DNA of 64,000 nucleotides from Paraphysomonas bandaiensis. Its lineage: Eukaryota > Chrysophyceae. A program made the translations under genes and the position numbers. Below, piece after piece: positions 1-10,021 of this stretch; the first letter of the stretch is position 1; each line of letters opens with the position of its first letter. The stretch covers positions 186,001 to 250,000 of the forward strand of contig CBFFRP010000297.1 of assembly GCA_965644295.1 (NCBI GenBank). Reading direction: 5' to 3'. The notes below the pieces were generated by a model. The model was not told the DNA's origin and made no database searches. It saw only the letters and a list, made by a program, of their open reading frames with translations.

Positions 1-645
1 ACACTTGTGTTCTCTCGTTGTGCTAATGAATGCTAGGCTCATGTTGTATCGAGAGATAGCAGTGTATGACTTGTGTAGGCGTTGTGTGATGGCTATATGT
101 TATACAGTTATACAGCTGCTATGTGTGTTCTCTCGTGTACAGTAGCTGAGTGAATATACGTGTAGCAGTACATTGTTATGCTACACTTGTGTTCTCTCGC
201 TGTGCTAATGAATGCTAGGCTCATGTTGTATCGAGAGATAGCAGTGTATGACGTGTGTAGGCGTTGTGTGATGGCTATATGTTATACAGTTATACAGCTG
301 CTATGTGTGTTCTCTCGTGTACAGTAGCTGAGTGAATATGCGTGTAGCAGTACATTGTTATGCTACACTTGTGTTCTCTCGTTGTGCTAATGTATGCTAG
401 GCTCATGTTGTATCGAGAGATAGCAGTGTATGACTTGTGTAGGCGTTGTGTGATGGCTATATGTTATACAGTTATACAGCTGCTATGTGTGTTCTCTCGT
501 GTACAGTAGCTGAGTGAATATACGTGTAGCAGTACATTGTTATGCTACACTTGTGTTCTCTCGTTGTGCTAATGAATGCTAGGCTCATGTTGTATCGAGA
601 GATAGCAGTGTATGACGTGTGTAGGCGTTGTGTGATGGCTATTTG
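1..645. repeat. Satellite-like tandem array, 182-bp unit, about 3.6 copies
   Basis: Copies begin at 1, 183, 365 and 547 with acacttgtgttctctcg and differ by only a few bases, so the period is 182 bp. Each unit contains two tctctcg stretches, a tcgagagata block and a tacagctgctatgtgtg block. The array runs off the left edge of the window, so its full size is unknown. The near identity of the copies suggests recent amplification. No coding frame is preserved through the units. Confidence 0.95.
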
Positions 646-1060
646 TTGAACGGAGTAGATACTCTAGTATAAGATAGGTGTAACGTGACGTGTATTGGTT
701 GTGTGATGGATATAATATGTTGCACTGAGTGAGTACTCGAGTATAAGATATGTGTGACGTGTATTGGTTGAGTGGTGGACATGTTGAACTGAGCGAATAC
801 TCGAATATAAGATATGTGTGACGTTACGTGTATTGGTTATATGTGATGCCTATATGTTGTACAGTTATTCTGCTATGTATGTTCTCTCGTTGAGCTGAGT
901 GAATACTCTAGTATGCTCAGGTTTTACCGCCGAGCGATAGTAGTGTATGGCTTATATTGGTTGAGTGATGGAAATATTGAACGTAGTGAATACTCTAGCA
1001 TAGGATTTGTGTGACGCGACGTGTATTGGTGTTTTATGATGGCTATTAGTAGTAGTATTA
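646..1060. repeat. Degenerate continuation of the satellite
   Basis: This stretch repeats variants of 'actctagtataaga' followed by 'gtgtgacgtgtattggttg' at irregular spacings of roughly 65-120 bp, for example near 660, 730, 790 and 985. It shares the gttctctcg and gatggctat words with the 182-bp array. It looks like older, decayed repeat material on the array's edge. Confidence 0.7.
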
Positions 1061-1275
1061 GGGCATTCAACGTAGTTACTGGTTAAAGGAAACGTGCTGT
1101 TGGTGTGTCCTATAGGACCTAAATATTAATAAAAATAATTATTAACACTATACTATTGCATTCAAGCACTTTTAGAACCATTCTACAACAATTCTTAAAA
1201 GTCTAGTAAAATCTACTAGAATTTCCCAAATTTCTGAAAATTTCCCACGTTTGCATATTGTTTACTTAGTATCTT

Positions 1276-3357
1276 ATCGGAAAGCACCATGAGGATGGTG
1301 GTCTGCTATACAAGACTAACAGAGTGGTGATAAGGAAGGGACTTATTGTGGGATACCGGTCGTTGGTTACTGGTAACCAGGTTCAAGTGGAGGATAAAAC
1401 TCCTATTCATATTGCTGACATCAAGAAGATGACAGAGGATCTTGCGCAGAGGGTGGTTAGGGCCAGAGTTACTGACAACCGTGACGGCGGTATCAGCGGA
1501 GTGGTGCCACAGCAGTCGGAAAGTGGGCAGGTGCAGCCCCAGGCTGACTCAGCATTACCTTCGGGGGAAGGGACCCCTGCCGAGAATCATCCGCACGGCA
1601 AACGCGCAAGAACTCCAAGGACGGTAACGAATGTGTCGGTGTTAGGACAAATCCATCATTTGAGTGATGAGAGTGATGTGAGTGACCTTTTACAGGAGGC
1701 AGACTCAGTGTGGATGTCAGCGGAAGAGTCGACAGTGCCTCAGACACATCGTGAGTCCTTGGAGAGTGCCGAGCACAGGGAGTGGAGACGAGCTCGCCGT
1801 GTAGAGCGAGAGGGTTTGGCGAAGCGAGATACCATGGAGGTGACTCGTATACCGGACGGAGTCGTCCCACTGCACTCCAAGTACGTCTATGGAAAGAAGT
1901 ACGATAAGGAGGGAGAGGTCCGCCGATATAAGGCTCGTCTTGTAGCAATCGGTTGTGGACAGCAGTCGAGTGGTTGGGCGAACCATTTCGCACCTGTTGT
2001 TAAGGGGGTAACAGTGCGACTGTTAATCGCCATAGCTTTCGTGATGAACATGGTAATTCATCAACTGGATGTGTCTAACGCATTTCTATATGCAGATATA
2101 GAGGGGGATGTATATATGAAGGCAACTCCGGACTTTCAGCTGCCTGAGGGGTACTGCTTTAAGTTGAAGAAGTCGTTATACGGGCTTCGGAGTTCCCCGC
2201 GGTCGTGGTGGAAAACATTGGATAAATTCATACGATCTATGCATTTTAAACCATGTGTATTAGACCCGTGTTTTTATCAGTATAAGGGCGATGAATTGAT
2301 ATTATTAACGATATATGTGGATGATATCCTAGTGTTAGGTCGTGATGTCAACATAGTGAAGGATATTAAAGCTCAACTGTGTGCCCGGTTTGATATGAAG
2401 GATATGGGCGAGATGGAACATTTTCTGAATGTTCGAGTCACAAGAACGCCAGTGTATATTCGTCTTGACCAATCAGTATATGCGGCTAAGATCTTAGAAA
2501 AGTTTGAAAAGTATCTTGGGCCACCGCGAAAGGTACGGAAGAGTCCTCTACCGGCGGAAGCAATGGATTTAGTGGCAAAAGGGGCGCGGCATGAGCATAC
2601 CGAGGAGGAACAGCTTATAGTAGATAACTTCCCATATCGGCCGCTGATAGGTGCATTACTATATCTATCGATGAACACGAGGCCGGATATTGCCTATGCA
2701 GTGGGAGTACTGTCTCGGTTCAGTAATAAGGTGAATATTGAAGTATGCAAGCTATTAACACATGTATGGCAATATATTCGTGGTTCTATTGACAAAGGGA
2801 TTCAATATGGGAGTAGACGGTTCGACTTCCATATGTTTACTGACGCGGATTGGGCGGGAGATCAGCTCTCCAGGAAGTCCACGTCGGGGTACGTTGGGTT
2901 TGCAGCGGGAGGGCCTATAGTCTGGCAGTCCAAACTGCAGACGACAGTGGCAACGTCAAGCATGCAGTCTGAGTATCAGTGTATTTACTCGGGTCTCCAA
3001 GAAGTGCTATGGGTTCGGGGGGTGACGGGTGAGATTAAGTTGAGGCTCATCAAACCCACACCATTCTTCATCGACAGTCAGAGTGCCCAGGATTTGGCCG
3101 AAAACCCAGTGTTTCACAAGAAGTCGAAGCACATTGAGATTAAGTATCACATGGTGAGAGAGCACGTGGATCCCAATCAGTTCAATACGATTAAGTTAGT
3201 GCATGTGCATACATCGCAACAAGCAGCAGATATTTATACAAAGTCATTGGTTGGTTTATCATATATGGAGCAGAGAAAGAGAAATCTTGGAGAGAAAGTT
3301 AAGAGTTCCACTGAAGTGATTAATGAGGGACCAAGGGATAAAAGAAGGCGCAAGTAG
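1276..3357 (+). CDS. Ty1/copia retrotransposon pol, 5'-truncated (RT and RNase H)
   Basis: The frame opens after a TAG at 1267 with no proper start and runs about 690 codons to the TAG at 3355. It begins in the integrase-RT linker (HEDGGLLYKTNRVVIRKGL). Reverse transcriptase motifs follow in the usual order: LDVSNAFLYADIEGDVYMK, LKKSLYGLRSSPRSWW, the catalytic YVDDIL box and RPLIGALLYLSMNTRPDIAY. RNase H follows with TDADWAGD and SSMQSEYQ, then KSKHIEIKYHMVREHV. Integrase after gag and before RT is the copia order, and here gag, protease and most of integrase are missing. The remaining frame has no stops, so the truncation may be recent or the 5' part may lie beyond the satellite. It ends 127 bp before its LTR. 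Confidence 0.93.
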   Translation: MGKHHEDGGLLYKTNRVVIRKGLIVGYRSLVTGNQVQVEDKTPIHIADIKKMTEDLAQRVVRARVTDNRDGGISGVVPQQSESGQVQPQADSALPSGEGTPAENHPHGKRARTPRTVTNVSVLGQIHHLSDESDVSDLLQEADSVWMSAEESTVPQTHRESLESAEHREWRRARRVEREGLAKRDTMEVTRIPDGVVPLHSKYVYGKKYDKEGEVRRYKARLVAIGCGQQSSGWANHFAPVVKGVTVRLLIAIAFVMNMVIHQLDVSNAFLYADIEGDVYMKATPDFQLPEGYCFKLKKSLYGLRSSPRSWWKTLDKFIRSMHFKPCVLDPCFYQYKGDELILLTIYVDDILVLGRDVNIVKDIKAQLCARFDMKDMGEMEHFLNVRVTRTPVYIRLDQSVYAAKILEKFEKYLGPPRKVRKSPLPAEAMDLVAKGARHEHTEEEQLIVDNFPYRPLIGALLYLSMNTRPDIAYAVGVLSRFSNKVNIEVCKLLTHVWQYIRGSIDKGIQYGSRRFDFHMFTDADWAGDQLSRKSTSGYVGFAAGGPIVWQSKLQTTVATSSMQSEYQCIYSGLQEVLWVRGVTGEIKLRLIKPTPFFIDSQSAQDLAENPVFHKKSKHIEIKYHMVREHVDPNQFNTIKLVHVHTSQQAADIYTKSLVGLSYMEQRKRNLGEKVKSSTEVINEGPRDKRRRK

Positions 3358-3484
3358 GTACTGAGTTTTTTTAGACAGAGGTTTAGACTTAGAGATGAGT
3401 CTATTTTACTGTCAAGAATTTTTTTTTATCTCAGGCATTCAATAGCTGGGAGGCGTCATAGTACAACACTCAATTGAGGGGGAG

Positions 3485-3626
3485 TGTTGAGATCTGAAGA
3501 TTCTATATACTTGCAATTGAGTGCAGTATTATGTGAGATGCAAGGATCGAAAGATATATATGTAATTAGTACATTATATTATGTAGTATGAAACTGAAGT
3601 AGAAGTGGATGACTATACAGGATACG
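3485..3626 (+). repeat. Copia 3' LTR with polypurine tract
   Basis: The sequence tgttgagatctgaagattc starts directly after the purine run gaggggga (3477-3484), the expected polypurine primer just upstream of a 3' LTR. The LTR is about 142 bp and ends near caggatacg. The same sequence occurs in reverse orientation at 46219-46348 and 48594-48731, which fixes the boundaries. No 5' LTR is seen upstream of the truncated pol. Confidence 0.85.
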
Positions 3627-4294
3627 ATCACTGAGTGTGTGGTTTGTACACTATAGTAGTAAATGAATGGTGTTGAACACATCGAACACAACTTAGGTTC
3701 TTTATCATGTAATGTTTATAATTTCATCTTATCAGTTGAGAATAGTAAACCTTAGCAAATAATGTCAACTTCTGTTAGATTGCAATATATTGTGAGCTAA
3801 AGGAAACAATATTGTTGATGGAATATTTGACCAGTCCACCAATCAATATATTTATATATTTTACAATATATTGTACAACGTATTGCAATACATTATATTG
3901 TTCCCTATCCCAGCTTTAGAGACACCTCAGTCGCTGGGGTGAATATATCGTTATTGTAAATGAAATATCATACTATTTCTAAGAAAAAATGCATTTCTTC
4001 ATTAAAAACGTACATAGTTGCTAGTACTTTGTCAGAGTCTTAAATTTAGGAGCGAATTTGTGTCACAACTCTCCTACTTTCTACATTATATATTTTCTAT
4101 AAATTTATGATTAGTCAAATGAATACGTGCCGCTTCAGCCAGCCGCAATGAGCTTAGCTTGATTAATGACTCGCAAAATTAACCCTGTTCGAATTTGCAC
4201 AAAGCTATTCCCAACAAGGCAACAATACTAAAATAACAAAGACACAAAATATATGGCATATATTTGTATATATGAATCCTTTAACATTGATACG
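3627..4294. other. Intergenic, AT-rich, no gene
   Basis: No open frame with coding character is visible. At 3770-3915 there are several copies of caatatattg on both strands, ending in attgttccctatcccagc. A related inverted piece, gctagggaacaatatattgcaat, lies near 48888, so this may be a small dispersed repeat. Confidence 0.6.
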
Positions 4295-5494
4295 TCACTC
4301 TGTCAGGGTTCAGTAATCACATTGTGTACTTAACTTACTAAGAGTTGGCTGAATTAATACAGGAGCATCGTTTCCATTTTCAGTTGCAAGGCTAGCGGGT
4401 GGGTCAAGTTCAGAGCACTCGGGGAGTATCTCGTCCGCCTTGTTGCCCTGGAGAGTATCCGTCTCACCGCTAGTCTCGCCCACATCATTTCCCTTCTCAC
4501 TGATATTGAGGGACAGTAAACCACTGAGGCATTGAGCTTGTGTGTTTTCTGTAGATGGTTGTGATGACTTGTTGTGAGTGTTGGTGGACCTTGACCGCTC
4601 TGAGCTGGCTAGGGGGTTGCGTCGTATGCTAAAAAATTCATTGGCCGTGGGCCCCGGAGATCGGTTGCCGTTATGCGGAGACTCAGGCGACAGGCGTGGA
4701 GGGGACGATGACGCGGGGCCATAGGGTGATCCATTCGTATACGCACTGTTGCCACTGTAGTCGATCTGTATGGTAGGATTAAAAGAAAAAGGGAGGGCGT
4801 GGGGATGCCTTGGATGCGGCTGATAATATGGTTGGTGTTGATACGGTTGATGTTGATACGGATATCCTTGGGGATGGGCAAACTGCATAGGTTGATGGTG
4901 GTGAAAGGCCGGGTGCTCTTCATACGATAGCAGAGAACTCGCCATTGGGCCAATACCACCGTTAGGGTCCTCCCGGATTCCATAGCGCCTGGGATATTGC
5001 TCCCTGAACCACATTCCTTGCATTACAGCAGGAGGTGGTGATGAAGAGGGTGCGCGTGGGATCGGTGGAGAGCGGGAGGGAGACCTACTTGGCGGACTTG
5101 GTATGTATTCTTCTTCAGACCATTGTGATGTGTCATCCGTATAACCAGCCATCATATCGCACACAGTTCCATAAGGGGGAAGATTTTGTTGCGCATAAAA
5201 TATAGTGTCGTATTCAAATCCTGCAGAATTTCTTCTCGTTTTCTCACTTTTTACTTCATCATTAACACAATTTTTTTCCGTACGAAGTTGCTGTTTTTGT
5301 TTCTTCGTACGCTGTGTTCTAATTCTTCCTCGTTTGGGATTACTAGTAGTGGTTCCTACTTCTGCAGAAAGAGCTTTACTAACCAGTCGTCTACTTCGAG
5401 CACTCTTCAAATTAACGTCATGCATCTTTGAAGACTTGGCAGTCCTGGTTGTTGCAGCGGATAATTGGCTCTGTGATGCTTCAGATAATGACAT
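4295..5494 (-). CDS. Unknown Ser/Pro-rich, basic nuclear-type protein
   Basis: I do not recognise this protein. The reading frame from the ATG at 5494 is open for 394 codons. The first 80 residues are very basic (SARSRRLVSKAL, NPKRGRIRTQRTKKQ) and look like nuclear localisation signals. A serine/proline stretch follows (residues 130-155), then a His/Tyr/Gln-rich low-complexity segment with HQPYQHQPYY repeats. The simple ORF stop is at 4310. A good short intron at 4300-4338 (gtaagt donor, ctgacag acceptor) would instead end the protein four residues earlier than that stop, at 4295. The gene is head-to-head with the dehydrogenase at 6003. It may be a disordered regulator, but the function is unknown. 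Confidence 0.65.
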
Positions 5495-5802
5495 GTTTCA
5501 GGACTCCAATTGTACGTGAATATCTGAATTACTGACTCATACTACACTACATATAACCTGCTCTGGATCACTATTATCATTATGGTCTCATACACTGGCC
5601 TGTTCTCCAATGCAACTACGACACTCCAAGTCTACTATACACATACAGGAGTGTATAGCATACAGTACATGTACGTAAAATTTTATGTATATATATATAT
5701 GTATAAAACCGATATGAAAGATTTCCTACAGTGTATTCTCGGGTATAGAGTACAGAGTACTGCAGGGATTGATGTATAGTCGTACCTCTGTACGATAGAT
5801 TG

Positions 5803-5834
5803 TACTGCTGTAAGAGTACATATATACAGCAGTA
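5803..5834. promoter_or_regulatory. Inverted TACTGCTGTA / TACAGCAGTA pair between divergent genes
   Basis: TACTGCTGTA (5803-5812) and TACAGCAGTA (5825-5834) are exact inverted copies 12 bp apart. They lie between the gene starting at 5494 on the minus strand and the gene starting at 6003 on the plus strand. A further tatagcagtacag is near 5865. The surrounding 5640-5900 is rich in tacag/ctgta words. The same decamer occurs upstream of several other genes in the window. A role as a promoter or transcription factor site is inferred from position only. Confidence 0.4.
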
Positions 5835-6002
5835 CTTCTATACCTATATTGGTGCTATAGTATGGTATAGCAGTACAGTCGTACAGTACTGTACATATAT
5901 AATCACCATATGGAATAAACGAACATTAAAAGATTAAATGCACAATAATTTATATAACTTCTACTAGTTATAGGCTCAGAGATTGGTGCTTCATTTAGCA
6001 CA

Positions 6003-7532
6003 ATGTTGCCATGGTGTCTACGTAACAAGCGGCTGATGTCAACAGCTGCTCATGTCAACTGCAGTGTATGGGAGGTATGCAGTCACTATACTCTTATCAT
6101 GCACACTGTTATATATATATATATATTATTACAGGCTGTGGCTCGAAACAGATCCATGCTTGGACAAAGAACTCTCTTAGTAGTTTCTGGTACTGGGAAT
6201 GATGAAGAGAATGAAACTAATTTACGGATGCAGTATGAACTGTCGAAGGTTGCATATACTGCATGTATACATAGTGGACTAACCATATGGTGATTATATA
6301 TATATGTATGCTTGTGCAGATTGGTATTCAAGTGGCTCTTTTTCATTGTGAGGATGACGTTCCTCGTATGGATACTATACAACATGCATACCACCTCGGT
6401 TCACGTGTTGGGGTGACAAGTATAGTCGCCCTTGGCTATGCCGGTGTGATAGATACAGCTAAATGCACCAAATATTTCCTAGAAACTAACGTATTGAAAC
6501 TGGGTGCACAATACCGCAATAAAGGTTATAAAGTACCACTTTTGGCCCTACCTACAACGTTGAGCTACACTCCTTTTCAGCCATCGGTGGGATTGCTAAA
6601 TAATGAGGCTACTCTGCTGCGACGGATGCCATCACCAACACCCGATGTAAGAGAGAAATATATTCTTGCTTAATGGTCTCACGGTGTGCAATTTTCAGCA
6701 CACACATCTGGATTACTCAATCATATCTGAATACATTGCTGCACACCCTACACTGTTGTCACTCTCAAGTGAGGAGACCTTTATGTGCTACCAGTGTGCT
6801 GCATTGGCGAAATCATTTGATCTCTTATTTGCTGCCGTATACGGAGGTATGCTCAATGGCAGCTATGACGGACGTACTACCCGGCAACTTGCTCGAAATG
6901 GCAGCTTCCCTCCCTTTGAACCCGTGTTGAACATGAGGAGAGAAGACACCAGTAATAGCAGGTGTACCAGTACTCATCAATCTATTCCCTACTAATCCCT
7001 GTACAGTGCCCTGGAGAACTTATATGCCCTCTCCAGTGCGGCCGGATCCCTGGCGACAGGTCTACAGGATGGGTGTGGTACCGATGGGAGGGCGTCATTA
7101 GTGGAAATGGTTGCCGCGCTGCACTTGTCGCCTGAGACTAGCGAACCTCTCCCTCTGAGCTGCATTCGTGTTTTTGGGAGGGTTTTAGAGCTCATTGAAG
7201 AGTACAAAACAGACATCAATATTGATCAAGTGGATGGAAATGACGATGAATGCGTTCCTCTTGCAGCCAGGGAAGCCCTAGATATTGTCTGTGCAGACCT
7301 AGCAGGTGTTTCTCGGGACGAAATTAGGGCGTACGTGGAACATGTGGTTGCGTGTCTACCAAAGAGATCTTTCCGATTAGATAAAAGCTCAGTGGCAAGG
7401 CGAATAGAAGAACTTCTTTCTGAGGAGGAAGAGGATATGAGGACAAGTGACGAAATATCATTGAAAAATATAAATGCCTTGATTGATGTTGCCCGCAGTG
7501 ATTTTTTCTCTGACTTATCGGAATCCGTTTAG
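6003..7532 (+). CDS. Iron-containing alcohol dehydrogenase / maleylacetate reductase-like protein
   Basis: Five exons (6003-6074, 6135-6248, 6320-6646, 6699-6961, 7007-7532) join in frame to give about 433 residues, a normal length for group III Fe-type dehydrogenases. The nucleotide-binding loop region is recognisable as VTSIVALGYAGVIDTAKC, where the family usually has a GGGS-type loop before IDTAK. A second family segment, LPTTLSYTPFQPS, corresponds to the usual PTTAGTGSE region. That motif and the glycine loop are diverged, and the metal-binding histidines are not obvious to me, so catalytic activity is uncertain. The N-terminus (MLPWCLRNKRLMSTAAH) is basic and could be a mitochondrial presequence. 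All introns are 45-71 nt. The gene shares a promoter region with the minus-strand gene ending at 5494. Confidence 0.78.
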
Positions 7533-8394
7533 TAATAATCTTTTGTAGTCTCTAAATTAAATTGAATAAATATGACGTAAGTTGTGTACAATACAAGTAT
7601 AGCATCTTCTTCGCCTTATGAGTTCCTGATACGTCATCTGGTGGAGTAAGTTGCGGAGCAAAGTATAAATAAAAAATAAGTATATTTAAGCATAAGTATT
7701 TGTGGGAATAAATTATGGAGTTGTATTGAGTATGTTATAGAAATTAAAGGAAATGAAAAGAAAATTAAAACGAAATATTCTTAACGGAATAGTTAGAAGT
7801 ATAACTGATAATGACGATCACGTATCTTCAACAGATACTCTCTCTAATTCAGTTCATGATATATTTCATTGAACATCATAACTCACATATACTATCTTAG
7901 CCTTATATAAAGATGAATCCTAATATTCTACTATTAGTTTCCTTTCATCATTTTTTCATTATTCTTTTTTAATTTTTCTATTTGTCTACTGTCTCCTGTG
8001 GTTGTTGCATTTTTCTTTCTTGCATATATGTTGAAGTATTAACTTTAAGCGTTTAAGAGTGCAATATTGACTGATTGATATTAAGGGAGATACAGTGAAA
8101 TTATAATGTTGTAGCACTGTGAGTTAAGAACCACGTCATTCACCAACATCAACATTCTGTTCTACAAATCGTATCTTTAACAGCTACTATATTTTCAGTT
8201 TCTTTGTATACTTGTAATAGCTACTCCTATAGTGTAGGCGTGTATATTCTGTATTTCATTGCTACATAGAATACAGGATAACTACTAGCGATAGGCTGTA
8301 CCAAACTTCAAGTACGGACGTAGGAGTTGGTTGTAGTTCAATAATCCCACTCAATGAACATATCAGAATATACTATAATGAGCAAGTCTACTTA
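7533..8394. other. Intergenic, no gene seen
   Basis: AT-rich DNA with stop codons in all frames. No repeat unit or RNA gene was recognised. Confidence 0.6.
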
Positions 8395-8695
8395 GTGCGA
8401 TACCATAGTGTGCACATGCTGATAGTGCAGCTTCTCGGACAAGGCTTTAGTCACCACGCCTGCTGTCATCTCTGCCGTTGGCACATGATTCAGCCTGACG
8501 ATACAGTCTCCCACTTGCTCTCGAATTCAATGATACTTGATCCGAATATGCTTGGAACGCTTATGTTTTACCGGGTTCTGAGCTAGATCAATAGCACTCT
8601 TGCTATCCATATTCAAGATTGTTGGAGACGTATCTTTACTGAGTTCAAATCCACGAATTCCGAGCTCTGTCATCACCCCTCGTATCTATACAATC
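8395..8695 (-). pseudogene. Copia RNase H C-terminal relic (minus strand)
   Basis: Reading the minus strand from about 8695 gives GVMTELGIRGFELSKDTSP, then MDSKSAIDLAQNPVKHKRSK, then HIRIKYH, a stop, and IREQVGDCIVRLNHVPTAEM, ending VVTKALSEKLHYQHVH. This is the conserved end of copia RNase H (DSxSAxxLAxNPVxHKRSKHIxIxYHxIRE). One in-frame stop marks it as dead. It belongs to a different copia subfamily from the element at 1276-3357. Confidence 0.85.
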
Positions 8696-8719
8696 GGCAT
8701 TATATTTCCTAATTCCACA

Positions 8720-8828
8720 GATAAAGACCCTCTACGTGTGTATTCCGATGCTGATTGGGCAGGGGATCTTGGTACCTGCAGATCTACTACAGGGTATGTC
8801 GCCTATCTGTGGGGTGCTCCTTTGATTT
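8720..8828 (+). pseudogene. Copia RNase H fragment (plus strand)
   Basis: The frame reads LRVYSDADWAGDLGTCRSTT and then GYVAYLWGAPLI, the catalytic start of copia RNase H. It is immediately next to, but inverted relative to, the C-terminal piece on the minus strand, so one element has been broken and rearranged. Confidence 0.85.
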
Positions 8829-8830
8829 AA

Positions 8831-10021
8831 ATCAAAGACCCTTCGTCTAATTTACCAACATCATGAAGGCATAATGCAACATGTAGAACAAATATAATTG
8901 ATTTCGTAAATGTGTTCCACTGCACGAGTACATCAACCCCTAGTGATTCATTGCAATTTTCCCTTACAAGAAAATACATGTAACCTCATTGTAATACACG
9001 TAGCCGACACAGGTCAACATATCCCGTAGATCACTCGGTAGGTAATGTTGGGTAATTAAGTAGGCTATAAGTAGGCTACTTGATAAACTGCAGGCAACAC
9101 GACAGTCTGAATGGAGTCCAAAGTCCGTCCTACTCGAGTAACAATCCAGTGAGGCTACGATACACAATATAATGGCAATCAATCTGTGAATACATAGCTA
9201 TATACCTACATTTATGGGTGCTCAGATGCAACTGTAGTGCTTCCCGATCGTTCATGTTGAGTGTGATATGTAAAGGAGTCGTGAATAGTAAGTAGGAGGA
9301 TGAATTTTAATATGGTGAGTGATATGGTACTCCTTATACGTATATTTGATTGTATGACTCACTGTTACTGTTAGTGCTACTGTTACTCATTAATCTTCAT
9401 ATATAAGAACAGTTTGCTGTGATCTTATGGGTTCATTCATATCGTTCATGATAGATCCATTATCACTATTATTAATTGTAAGCTTTAGTTTATGCAATAC
9501 AACACTTTATATTATGCTGTTATGTGCAGTGAGATTACACTGATATCACACACCAGACCCATACTGTATGATCTTAAAGATGTGTACACTATACTCTGTA
9601 TATCTTTCCTAAAAATCATGAGTTTCCTTAGAAAAATGGTGTTTTACGTACTTTATGATACTATCCATGGCTACCATATGGAAAAACCTGTTTACAAAAC
9701 ATCCCAAAAATACAGTATCAAGTCAATAGGTACAGTGGATATAGAGCGGTACCTCAAGGGGAATACAGTGTATACAATCAACGTATTCCCTTTGACCTCA
9801 CCTCCACATCTTCTCTATATAGTCGCCAGTTTTCATTTTTGGGTATATAAGATTCTCATTCTATGAGAATATAAGCACCATATATGCATGCCGTATATGA
9901 ATGTATGTCTGTATGATATCACCGAGATGCACATAGAAGTGTATAATAACATCACTCATATATCATCTCGTGCAATTCCACATTGTCATTGTGTTTAAAA
10001 CGTGTATTGTAATTAATTCAT
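8831..10021. other. Intergenic, no supported gene
   Basis: A 124-codon open frame at 9492-9866 has no recognisable motif, an AT-driven composition and no intron signals, so I do not call it. Nothing else was identified. Confidence 0.55.

Noticed and set aside
5640-5900. Possible RNA hairpin gene from the many tacag/ctgta inversions
   Set aside because: Only short arms with repeated low-complexity words. More simply read as a cluster of the upstream motif.
9492-9866. 124-codon open frame on the plus strand
   Set aside because: No motif, composition follows the AT-rich background, no splice context, and many Tyr/Ile codons of the kind random AT DNA gives.
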